Of a stretch of DNA of 64,000 nucleotides, positions 40,467 to 51,399 are shown piece by piece (the first letter of the stretch is position 1; every line of letters starts with the position of its first letter). The stretch is from positions 47,107,501 to 47,171,500 of the forward strand of contig NC_134370.1 of the NCBI RefSeq assembly GCF_035582795.1, in the 5' to 3' direction. Source of the DNA: Mycteria americana. Lineage: Eukaryota; Chordata; Aves; Ciconiiformes; Ciconiidae. The notes under the pieces are model-generated. The model had not been told where the DNA came from. It saw only the letters and a list, made by a program, of their open reading frames with translations, and did no database searches. Made by a program: the position numbers and the translations under genes.

Positions 40467-42513
40467 AACACGCCCGCCTTTCCAGAGCTGTGGCGCTTGC
40501 TCCCTGCTCGGCTCCTACCACCACGTCTGTAATCCCCCAGCTGGGCTTGTTTGGGTTGGATTTTTGTTAAGTAACTCCCATGTCTTTTCTGCAGATTTCT
40601 TTTTAAGATGTTCCCCTCTCTCCCCACCCCCTCTCTCTAGAGATGGGGGAGGAGAAAAAAAAAAAAAAGGATGAAAAAAAGAGAAATGTTGAACACGAGC
40701 CAGCTGGCACACACAAGAGGAGACAGAGAAATCTGCACAAAGGAGCTTCCTCACTCACTTGCTGCTTTCAGCTCAAGAAATCACGCAGGGGAGGAGGGTT
40801 TGCTCTCCCCCATACATCAGTCAAGCCGTAGCAGACAAAGGAGATTTACCATGACACCCTCCAGAACTGCCACCCAACAGGGGCAGGATCCCTCAATCGC
40901 CTTCGCCCGGCGGGAGTCCGAGCTGTTGCAAAACATGCCCAAGCGCAGGGCTTCAAAACAAGCTGTTCAATGTGGAATTAAGCAAGATTTTGAATGGAGG
41001 AGCTGCGCTCCCGCCTCCTCACTCGCACAAGGCGCCAGGAGAACTTCGGTGGCTCTCAGGGCCAAGTGGGATGGCGTCGGCGAGCTGCCAGGACGGAGAA
41101 GGCTGAACCCAATTTGAATAAAATGGAGCCACCCTATTTTTTTTTTAATATGGAGGTGCACCCCACCAAGACTACATCTTCCAGCATGCACTGCAATCGG
41201 AGCGCCTGGAGAGCCATCGAGAAACTTATGCCGGGACTCCAAGTTTCCATAGGCTGAACCTTGACACTGGAGATGAACCTGACACAGGGCAGTGCTCAAG
41301 TCACGAGTCATTTGTTGGTGTTCTTGAGAAAAGCCTCAAATACTTGAGTCCAGGCATTACAAAAGCAGGACAGACAAGGTCACTGGAAGAGGCTGGAGAC
41401 AGAGGAAGATGGGAGAGGTTAGTAAAGACCTCTTCGGCATAGGGGTGGCCAGGTGATCACTCTACCTGGGACCAAAGCTCAGGAGATTTATCAGTCACAA
41501 CACCCACCTGCTACCAAATGCTCACTCAAGAGTTCACATTCATCATCAGTCAAAAGATGCAGCTCAGATCAAAATTCAACCTCATGTCCACCACCATCTG
41601 CTCATGACCTTAAAACACAACCTTTACAGGAACATTCAAAAGACTATGGCACACAAAGAAGTCCAGCAAAACTGTAAATACAAGATAAGGGCACGCAGTG
41701 CCAGATTTCAACCTGGCTGTTTGAAGAAAACACTTCACCAGATTAGCTAAAACTCAGTGTTTGCTTCTTACTGACACTTCTTTAACCTTCATGCCAAACA
41801 GGCATTGAGGAGAAACTTGATCTAGGGCTGAAAAACGCAACGCTCTTGAACATAGCATCTGCAAAGCCGCCCTCAGCAGACCCCCCTCGCTTCCCTCAAC
41901 TCCCAACAAGCCAAACACAACTGGTGCCAATGTCACCAATATGTGAGGTACACAAAAAGGGAGAAAACTAAAAGGAGGAAACGATTCAGGCCTTCCTTTA
42001 TATTGCAAATTGGGGAAAACAGGAACAAGTTCTTCTTTAATCCTCCCATCACTCTTGGAAGTGTCATCACCAAAGTCCCAATTTTTCGTTTGTTCGTGCC
42101 TCAAGAGCCCACAGTTCTTCAGATTTATAATTATTTGATTTTTATATCTCTCAACCCTGGCATTTTTTTCAAGCTACCTACCTCTGTACTGAATAAAATG
42201 TGACTCAGATTTCCTCTGCCAACACATAGGGCAGTCCAGAGCTTCATATTGCAAGAAAACTAACTGTGAGAGAAATATCACTCAAGGTCCTCAGCTCAAG
42301 CAGAAGGCACATCAATACCTACAGATGCACATGAAGGCACCAAACGTCACTTCATTTCGTTCCTGTGAAGGACAGCAGGCAAACGTCACCTTCTCTGTAC
42401 TCCCGCTTGCTCTCCGCTGAATTGCACTGCTGGAGTCACTTCTCTGGTGGGAAGCTGAGCAAGCACCATCGTTACACAGAAGCCGGAATGTATGTGTCAA
42501 CACGACTCAAGTC

Positions 42514-42835
42514 ATAGAACTGTAGAGCAGCCTAGGTTGGAAGGGACCTCGAAAGGTCACCTGGTCCAACCTTTCATGAGAAGGGGAGCCCAGACGAGAT
42601 TATCTACCACTCTGTCCATTTGCATCTTGAAAACCTGCAGCAATGTGGCCTCTGCCACGTCCCCAAGGAGACTGTTCCTGTGAATGATTGTTCTCACTGT
42701 AAAAAAATTTTCTCTCATGTTGAGATGAAACCTCTCCAGGTGCAAGTTGTATCCATTGCCCCTTGACTTCTCCATGTGGCTCCTTGTGAAGAGAGAGTCT
42801 CTGTTCTCTTTGTAGCTGCCCTTTAAGTCCAGCGA
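42514..42835 (-). mobile_element. CR1 LINE fragment of a different subfamily
   Basis: Opens with a degraded CR1 3' end (AGGTTGGAAGGGACCTCGAA, GGTCACCTGGTCCAACC). It then follows the CR1 ORF2 C-terminal region in inverse orientation, through the ATTGCCCCTTGACTTCTCC segment. It is more diverged from the copies at 22054 and 32885 than they are from each other, so it is probably an older subfamily. It lies in ZNF609 intron 1. Confidence 0.88.
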
Positions 42836-45316
42836 CTTGCCCACGTGCACAGCCCTCCCATGGAGGGCTGACGGACTTCTTGCCAGGCAGGAGCCAGGTT
42901 TGCAGGAAGGGTCACAACGATGGGATAAAGCAGCAGCATGGACTAGAGGAGCATCAAGCAAAGCTAGGGCAGACAAGAGCCGTGCCAGCACTTTGTTACG
43001 ACTCTCACGGCACCATCCTGTGCCAGGCACATCCCCTTCCTAAGCCTCTGCCTCTGGTGCGGAGATGAGCAGGTAGCAGCAAGGCTCAGGCTTGGCCCTT
43101 GCTCTGGATGCTGGCTGGCCATAGCCTGCTCGTCCAAAAACACTGCGCTAGACTTCTTCCAGCAAGCATGACCTTGCAGACTTCAAAATCTCTGACAGCT
43201 GAAAATGGCCAAGAGCTTTCTCAGCAACCCCAGCACTCAGATCCACATCCATAAACATAAACTGGTGCCCAGCACTCTTAACATTTGGCTGTCCTGGGAA
43301 AGAGGAATTGAAAAACCCATATGCATGGGAGAAAAAGCATTCAGTGGGTAAAACAACAGAGCCAGCTTCCTTCCTGCAAGCTCAGCTCTCAGATCTATCC
43401 TGAATTAGGGACGCTGAATGACAAATCCCTGAATTAGGGATTTACCCCTCACCATTGTGTCCGCATGCTGGAAGACACCACCGTGAAATTGCCGTGCCCA
43501 GACCTGCACACAATGGTTTAACAATAACTAGAATTACAGCCCCATCTTAACCCAAAAGCAGCATCCCCCGCTCGCCCCATGATCCCCGCATGCCACCCTG
43601 TGTGATTCAGGTGTCACAGCATCACAGGCACATGGCACCCAGAGGGTGCCTGGCAGGCACGGGCAGTGCCGCAGGAGCAGAGAGGCATCACCGCAGGGTT
43701 TGGCTGTTGGAGGCTGACACACGGACCAGTGGCAGCTATGCGGTGGCAAAAGCAAAAAGCAACCCTGTGAGCAATAACCGGCCAGGATTAACTCAGAAGA
43801 GCTTCAGATGAGTCTAAGCTAGACAAGCCGGTGTGCTACGGCTCACTGGAGGTGCTGCTAGCAGCACCAGACACAGCCCCAGTGCTCTCCTACCACCGCA
43901 AAGCCCATTCTTGTTGAACCCAGCCAACCATGCCGCTACTGACTGTTGCCAAAAATAACATTAAACACTCAAAACAGGACATCTGAGCAAATCTGTTTGG
44001 CACCGAGCTCTGCATTGCGATGCTTCCCATAGGGACAAACCTCGGGGTTGATCGTCCCCCGAGCAGAGAGCTGGTTTCTACCAGGAAAGTGGAGCAGCCA
44101 AGCAGATTTAAAACCAGTCTGGTTACACCCTTGCTAACCCCAACACAGAAGCAAACTGATTTATGAGAGGCTTAAAGATATCTGAATCGCTGGCCTGTCC
44201 TCATGCGCAACCTAGAAGGGGCTAGAGAGCACGTAAAAATAACCAAAAAGGCTTAAAAATTTCAGATAAAGCTCGTGCAGGCTGGAAAACTGCCAGCAGC
44301 CCGAGAAAGTCGGCAACAAGAGAAAGGAGCAAGATGGATGTGACCAGGAAAGAACCCCGAAGCATCAGTCACAGAGACAGGAAGAAAGAAGACCTGGCAA
44401 AGACCAAAGACAACCAACAGGCATAAATAACTGCTGGAGTAAGTGCCGGAAAAAAGGAGCTCATCCTTTTCCCCCTGCTTTGCCCAACGCCATCAGCAGG
44501 GTTGCAGAAAGGCACCTGCAGTTTTGGCAGCAGCCCAAGCTCCTGGGCATTGGTGGGAGCAGAGCAGGCACCTCTGAACCGGCAATTTGTACCCTTCCCT
44601 TATGGGCTTTGGAGACAGCAAGGCTCTCCCGGCCACCCTGGTATCCCTGCTGTCCCAGTCCCAAGCTCAGGCTCCCATAGTTGCAGCCACACGGATTTCC
44701 AAAGAAGATCACCCTCCATGGAGGTACAGCAGGAAAGGGGAGCCACCAGATGCATTGGCAGATGCAAGAAGGGCTCCAACCCGAAGTCAACGTCTCATTT
44801 CTGTCTTCTCTGTCTAAAGGAAGACCACCGGGGTGATCCCAGCTGAGTGATGCTCAGTTGAGTGGCAGCTCCAAGCCACAGCCCTACCTCGACAGGAGAG
44901 GAGGTACACAGTAGCACAATTTGGAGAGGACGGACAGGCATTTGCTTGCTCGCTCCCAGAGAAGGAAGAGCTTCTGAGCTTTACTTTTTCTTTAGGAGAA
45001 GAGAGCACAGGCAGTCTTGGCCATTTCCCAGGCTTCAGAAGAGGACCAACATCTCTCCGCCGCTCCTAACCGCTTCACCTATTAATGCCTTTAATTCCCT
45101 TTATTCAATAACCAATTAGGGCACCTTGGCTACACGAGCTAAGGCTTCATTTGCAGCAGAGGGCCGTATGTGCGGCTGTAATCTCTCTTGCTGTCAAGCC
45201 ATCAGCCTGGGAACACTTCAGGAAAAACCAACCAGACTGCAAAGTAAAGGAGGGGGAAAGGTGTACACAGACAGGGACAAATGCAAGCACAGCGCGTACC
45301 ACACCAAGAAACACCT

Positions 45317-45346
45317 TCTCCCCCCTCCCCCCTCCCCCCCCCCCCC
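45317..45346. repeat. C-rich polypyrimidine tract
   Basis: Runs of C interrupted by single T, ending in a long C run. It lies at the edge of an AT-rich block. The length is probably unstable. Confidence 0.9.
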
Positions 45347-48300
45347 GAGGGTTAATAAATCGGTGTATTTCACAGATTAATAAAGCACATTTGCAAAGCT
45401 ATTATATACATCAGAAAGTTGCTAATTCAGGCCAATGACCCATTGCAAATTGCCAAATTTTGTGAACTAGCCAGCACGTAAAGGACTACAATAAAAAACA
45501 GCAAGAACCATGCATCAAAGTGTACTTGGCTTATTTTGGTAGTCGTAGCTCACTTTTAATTACTTGTGACAATAGGTACAGAGGGAAGGTACAGATTAGA
45601 CGTGAAACCCAAAATAAATAAACAGGAAATCTTCAGGACAAGAACTTCACCATGGCATCAGCTACTAAATCTTTGGGGAAGAAGCAGTAATTCTCCTGGA
45701 GATTATCAAGACTCTACCTCTTCAATTCGATTCATGGTGGTTAACATTAGCTAAGTCATTACACACCTCATTTTCACTCCTTTAAAAGCTGCAAAGCAGA
45801 CTCCTCCAGAGCCACCCTTTCTCCCACTGGAGAAGCACCGGGATAACTCCGAGCCAAATCTTTGGACTCACTCAAGCCAGAAATGCTCTATTTAATCAAA
45901 ACCACAAATGGGCTCATCAAATTTATTAAAATCATTCTCAAACTGCCTTGTTTTGTTATCAATAAATCAATGTAGCCAAGCAAAGAGACGAGGTGTCGCA
46001 CATGATGTAGCACTGTACAAAGATATCATCCTTCCAGCCCTCAGAAAAGTGGCCAAGCAGGCCCAGGAATGACTCGGAGGGAAAATCCAATGCTGCAAAA
46101 CCTTTCTGCATCCACAATATGCTCGGGGAAGAAGTGGCATAAGGGGACAACATTATCTTTCCTTTTCATTTCTTTTCTTACTCCACAAATGAGCAAATGA
46201 ATTGTGGAAGTTGAACATTTAATGTTTAAATACAAAATATCAAGATTCTCCTGAAATTATCCTTATTCATCCACAAAAATCCACTTGCATCCTTTTATAC
46301 CCTCTCTCTACATACACACACCCCCACACACAACATCTGAGCTGTCACTTAAGCAGCTACGTCAGTATTTTTTGTGCACGTGAAGGATGCTGAGCTGCTA
46401 AAGCAAAACAACCTCTTGGTTTCATGTCAAAAACTGATTTTTCACCAAAACCCAGAAGTTAAATAGGTGTTTCCTTTAAAGAAATTATATAAATTCAGAA
46501 AAAAGAAATCTCACAAGCAACTAGAGCCACAGAGCAAGTTTTCCAGACAGGCAGCCCCCTTATTTTCTTTACCGTAGGACCATCAGAGCAAAACCTTACC
46601 GTTTCCTCTGAAACCACGTCGCACCATAAGGCACTGATCCTTGTTAGCAGGAAAGTGCATTTTCGATGCAATTGCTTGGCAATAGAAGCCACATCCTGGT
46701 GGGATCTTTTTTTCTTCCCTTCGCCAAAACCAAGCAGCACCCCTTCCTCATCTGAGCCAACCCAGCACAGGGACGAGGAGCAGACCAACTGCTGCCAGGG
46801 TGGCCAAAGCTCTTGTTCAGTAGCTACACACAGCCACCGATGAGCTCCCAGGACAGCCACGCACTCTGAGCTGGCTCATCTACCTACCCTTGATCTTACA
46901 AAAGACCCTTCACACCCATATGAGCTCCTCAACATACCCCCACACAACAGCATCACCCTCCCTCCAGCCACTACCACCACAGCACAAGCATCCAAATTAT
47001 GACTTTCCCAAATAAGTGGGCAAGCTCCATGGGGAAGGGACCAGCTCTCCTCACACAGGGAGAGCCCACATGCACTTGACCCATGCCCATGAAGCATCAG
47101 AAGAGGCATCACAGGAGAACTGCAGGCAGCCCAGGCCATCTCCAGGAGCTTTGGGGACTTTAGTGCTTCTCAAAAAGTCTCTCCACAAACCACCATCAGC
47201 TGCGAAGAAATACAGGGCAGGTTTGGGAACAGACTCATGACTCTCACAACCCAGAGGCTGGGGAAACATCAGTCCATATTCTGGAGAAAGCCTGCAAAGA
47301 TAAACATGGATCTCAGCTTGAACTCAGTGGGAAACCACCCAACCTCCTGCGGACTACCCAAAGCCAATCCACTCGCTGTATTCACTGTGTACAAGCAACC
47401 AAGCACAGTTAAACTGTCACCAGCCCCGGCAAGGTCACCTGCAACCTCACTTCCTTTCGGTACGAAGCCAGCACGTGACGCGCTCCCCACAAGCATCTGC
47501 CTGCTCGCTGCCTGCCCCCGGCAGGTCCCTGCCTCCAGCTGGGGAAGCCAGCCAGAAGCAGCAGTGTCAACACTCAAAGGGCATAGCTGCGCACACACGC
47601 TGTCACACATCCCCGAAACATACCTAGGACCATAAATACCATCTTATTTACATAATACTCCAGATAAAGGGGACAAAGAGGCTTATTGCATTACATCTGG
47701 GACTAGTATTGCATCAGCACCGAGGCCCTAATCCGAATGGGAGCCCTGCCGCACGGGGCACAGCAGGATGGCAGCGAGGTGCATCCCCACTCCCAGCCTG
47801 TCCAAGGTCGAGAGCAACACAATACAGCCCAGCTCTTCCCTTCCCTCCACGAGCAAGCAGAGAAAGATCCCTTTTTAGGCAGCGTACACCCAGGAAACAC
47901 CGAGTAAATCACAGTGTCCAACACAACACACGACTCTGGACCCCAACCGCCTTTCTATTGCAGCTGAGCCCCAGGAGTGTGATCCCAGCCATGGGTCTCC
48001 AACCTCTGTCACAGTGTGGACATGACTCCTGGACATCGACTTCGTTTCAGTAGGGACGCCCGCATGGAAGTGCTAGAAAGACAAGGCAGCTTCTGGTTTT
48101 CTTTAATTTATGCAATTAAAATTAAAAAGATACTGTAAATAAAATCTGGAGACAAATTTTGATTCAACGTGGCCCAGTTCTCAAAGAGAATAAACCAGAC
48201 AGAGCGAACTCTGGCCCTTCCTTCTTGTTCATACGTAATAAAGACACACAAGCTGTTAGGTAGCTCCGACACAGCACGAGAACCCCTCAACTGCCTTTAG

Positions 48301-48440
48301 ACTTTGCAAGCCCTTTCTTCCCAAAAAAGGCATGTTTTCAGCTAGCCTAACAATTAAAGGGAGAAGCTTTAGAGGCAGCAGAAGCAGATGCTGCGTGCAC
48401 CAATGTCCAACAAGGCGGGTGCAGTGAGCGTGAGGGGACT

Positions 48441-48484
48441 TTGCAACCTTGAGGTTGCAATCTCTCCCCAGAGAGGGAGAGATT
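48441..48484. repeat. Two adjoining small hairpins
   Basis: The first is TTGCAACCT/AGGTTGCAA (9 bp, 2-nt spacer, 48441-48460). Sharing its last bases is AATCTCTCCC/GGGAGAGATT (10 bp, 6-nt spacer, 48459-48484). It lies in ZNF609 intron 1. Function unknown. Confidence 0.85.
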
Positions 48485-50524
48485 ATCTGCGGTTGCCACC
48501 CAGCCTGCTGCATGGGGATACAGACAAGTGTCCCTTATTCGCAGCAGCTTCTCCCCCCAAAAAAATAACACCATTTTCGGCACACGGAGAGGATGCCACG
48601 ATAGGATAACACATGTATTAAGAGACACCTACGTGCATATATGTGCACGCACCAGCCCCTCTCGTTAACAAGCAGCCTAATGGCGACTCACAAAACACAC
48701 AGACCCTCCACTGGAAACCAAGTCCAAGCACGCAGCTTGGGAAAAGGAAAAAAAAAAAGCCCGCATCAGGGCCATACTCAATTACAGATCATTACAACTT
48801 ACTTGATAATTAATCTCCTCTGGTGGCTCTAACTGGCTCAGAGCCCTTGTCCTGAACGCGAGGCCAGTTTAGGTGAAACATTAAATCCTTGTCCTTTTGC
48901 ACTACCGAGACAGCCGCGCTCCTGGTGCTGCGCACATCTCCCTTGCTCAGCGAGCTCTCCTCTCCCCGCAGGGAGAGGAGAAAACCTTGCTGGATGAACG
49001 AGGGTATAAAAGGGCAAGGATTTTTGTTTCCAGACCGAAACAGCTTCAAAATAATAAATTATAAATTATTTCTGATCAAGAGCTAATCAATAAAATAAGC
49101 TGACTGGATTTTTCGAGTGCCATGTGTGTGCAGCCGTGCACTGCCAACAAAGAGCTAGAAATGTGCAGCATAATCCGATGCTGGAGTCATCGTACAAAGC
49201 GTGGAAATAGGTTTTCCTGAGGATGTCCAGGCGAGGAAGGCTGCGAGCGCCTGTGCCGCCCCTGCGCATGCCGGAGCCTGAAAGCCAGCCCCAATGCCGG
49301 CATCCTTATTCTTCTGGAGGGGGAAAAAAGGGCCTGTGAGCTCTTCAGTGTGTGCCACTGTGTGTGTGTCTAACACCTCCTCCAAGGGAAAGGGCCTTCC
49401 CAGAAGGGGGGGAAAAAGGAAAGAAAAAAAAAAAAAAAAAGAGAGGGTTGCTGGGAGATGGAGGGGAGCCAAGTCTTGCAGACCAGACCTGAACCTGTGA
49501 CCTTCCCCATGTACACAACAGGCGGGAGAGCTTCATGGCAGGAGCAGCCCTCCTTGCCCCTCCATCGCACCCCCAGAAACCCGCAGCCTTTATGGGATGC
49601 CTCGCCGCCGGCACAGCCACGTTGCCACTGGCGGTGTCACCCCCTGGGATCGGCCCCACGCGGTGGCCCTCACGAGCGGGATACTAAATGAAGGCCACTC
49701 CTTCTGCGGCACCGGGTCACCATCACGCAGGGGCCCTACGGGCCCTCTCCAAAGTGCAGCTGAGGGGGGCTGGAGCCCGGCCCCAGCCCCTCGCTGGAGG
49801 AGCTATGCTCTCAAGTGTTTGCCCCCCCAAACACACAGAAACAACTCGTGCTCGCTAAATGCCTTTGGGAAAATTTCATCTTCCGTGATTTGAGCTGAGA
49901 ACCTCCCACGAGGGGCCGCGTCCCCCCCCCGCACACCAAAAGGGCTGGGGTGCAGCGTCCTAGGGGAACCAGCCCTTCCGGGGCCCCTCCAGTCCCCGCA
50001 TCCCTACACCCTCTCTGCACAGAGACGGAGGGTCAAGAGGGAGAGGCATCCCCCCCCAGGGACACAGCTGCCCCGTCGGCAACGGCATCCCCGCGTCCCA
50101 CGGCCCAGACACATCGTCGTCCCCCCCAGCCCCGACCCTCGACCCTCAACCCAAAACCTGCCCTGGCGGTGACCCCACACACAGGGGACAACCCCCCCCC
50201 CCCGCAGCCGCGGGGGTTCCATGACGCCCGCTCACGCACCATGGCCGTGGGATACGCTGGGGGACGAGCCCCCAACCCCCCCCCCCCCAGCTAGGGGAAT
50301 CCGCACCCCACGCACACGGTGAGCCCCCCCCATCACATAGCCCGGCGGGGGGGGGCACAGCTGCGGGGGACCCCTAAGCCCAACCGCCCCGTGGGTGCCC
50401 CCGGGTTCCCCCGGCGCCACAGCCGCGGAGAAGGCGACCCCCGCGGTCGCAGGGGGGTGACCCCGCACCCCTGGGGGGGCACCCAGCCCCCACAGGCCCC
50501 CATACCTGGGGGGGGCCGTCCCTA

Positions 50525-50781
50525 AACGGCCACGGGGGGGGGAGGGGAGCACACAACCCCCGTCCCAACGGTCACGGAAGGACGTCCCCGGACCACGGCC
50601 ACGGCACCCAGCCACGGGAGGGAGCGTAAACCGGCGGGGGAGGGAACCTCAAAGACCGGGGAGGGGGAGTCCAGGCACCAACGGCCATGGGGGGAAGGCC
50701 TCAACGGTCGCGGGGGGGGGGGGGGGGGCGACGACCCGAGCCCAACGGTCACTGGCGGGGAGCCGGGGCCAGGCCCAACGG
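50525..50781. repeat. Degenerate AACGG-containing repeat cluster in ZNF609 intron 1
   Basis: The pentamer AACGG, usually extended as cAACGGYCryGG followed by a G run, starts at 50525, 50567, 50680, 50703, 50744 and 50777. A related CACGGCCACGG lies at 50594. Spacing is irregular, about 23 to 113 bp. The array lies only 70-330 bp inside intron 1. It looks like a decayed GC-rich minisatellite. AACGG also fits the MYB-family core (YAACKG), so a regulatory role is possible but unproven. Confidence 0.6.
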
Positions 50782-50856
50782 CCGCGGGGGATCCCTAACC
50801 GACACCTCACACACACACCGCCGGAGCGCCGCGAGGCCGGGCGGGCCCGCACTCAC

Positions 50857-51060
50857 CCGGCTCCGCTCCCGTCCCAGGCGGCCCTAAGTCTCCTCCATGG
50901 GGCCGCCTGGCCGCTCCTCCGCTCCGCCGGCAGCTAGGGGCCGGCCGCCGGGGCCGCCATGCCGCCCGCGCCTGTGGGCCGCGCCGCGCAGGCCGCGCCG
51001 GTGTCCGCCTGGCGGGGCGGGGCGGGGCGGGCGCTCGGCTCCGCTCGGCTCCGCTCGGCT
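50857..51060 (-). other. ZNF609: ZNF609 non-coding exon 1 (5' end approximate)
   Basis: The 3' edge is well supported: on the minus strand GGAGCCGG is followed by GTGAGT (50856-50851), a consensus donor inside the CpG island. It has no long ORF linked to the main frame, but does have two short closed upstream ORFs: MAAPAAGP (50960-50934, strong context with G at -3 and +4) and MEET (50898-50884). The transcription start cannot be seen. I place it near the GC boxes at about 51010-51060, so the upper limit is a guess within roughly 200 bp, and whether the MAAPAAGP frame is transcribed depends on it. Splicing to exon 2 removes a 14.4 kb intron. Confidence 0.72.
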
Positions 51061-51066
51061 CGGCGG
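51012..51066 (-). promoter_or_regulatory. ZNF609 core promoter region: GC boxes and a 10-bp tandem repeat
   Basis: Three overlapping GGGGCGG Sp1-type boxes lie at about 51013-51031. Next to them is a 10-bp unit (GCTCGGCTCC) repeated about three times to about 51062. There is no TATA box at a fitting distance on the minus strand, which is usual for a CpG-island promoter with dispersed starts. The position just upstream of the exon 1 donor supports the assignment; the exact start site is inferred. Confidence 0.6.
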
Positions 51067-51399
51067 GGACGCGGCAGCCCGGAGCCGGAACCCGACCGGC
51101 AGCCGGAGCGGGGTGGCGCGGGCGCGACGCAAAACCCGGAAGGTGGAGTTTGGAGCGGGAGGGCAGAGAGCGCCACCCCCGGCGGGGAGGAAAAGACAGC
51201 ACGGCGAGACCCGCACAAAGAGGGCGCCAGGGCCCGGCAGCCGCGGCCGGAAAATGCGGAGACCGGATCGAGATCGGGAGCCGGGGCGCATGAGCGGCGG
51301 GCAAAGCCCGGAGCGGAGTATTTTCCCTCCTGCGGAGTCGGAGCCGCCGCGGTGTCACCTCGGAAAGGGGGGGCAAATTTTGGGGGGTGTTTTACACGC

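Larger units (their letters stand above)
36411..50856 (-). other. ZNF609: ZNF609 intron 1
   Basis: Bounded by the exon 1 donor GTGAGT and the exon 2 CAGCAG acceptor. Besides the CpG-island portion it holds one CR1 fragment (42514-42835), several low-complexity tracts (G run 40450-40466, C-rich 45317-45346, A run 49424-49440, CA-rich tracts near 38570 and 46310) and a double hairpin (48441-48484). An AT-richer, non-repetitive block at about 45340-46500 is a candidate conserved non-coding element. I see no other coding exon; the open frames here have no recognisable homology or matched splice sites. Confidence 0.85.
49900..51350. promoter_or_regulatory. CpG island over the ZNF609 5' end
   Basis: This stretch is very GC-rich with frequent CpG, densest at about 50560-51350, in contrast to the CpG-poor flanks. 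It contains several homopolymer runs (C runs near 50197 and 50278, a 17-base G run at 50712-50728) that are likely weak points of assembly or indel-prone. It covers the inferred promoter, exon 1 and the first kilobase of intron 1. It marks a broadly active promoter; long open frames inside it on both strands come from the lack of AT-rich stop codons. Confidence 0.9.

Noticed and set aside
50807..51376. 189-codon minus-strand frame over ZNF609 exon 1
   Set aside because: It runs through the exon 1 donor into intron and is Arg/Pro/Ala-rich, as any frame in a CpG island would be.
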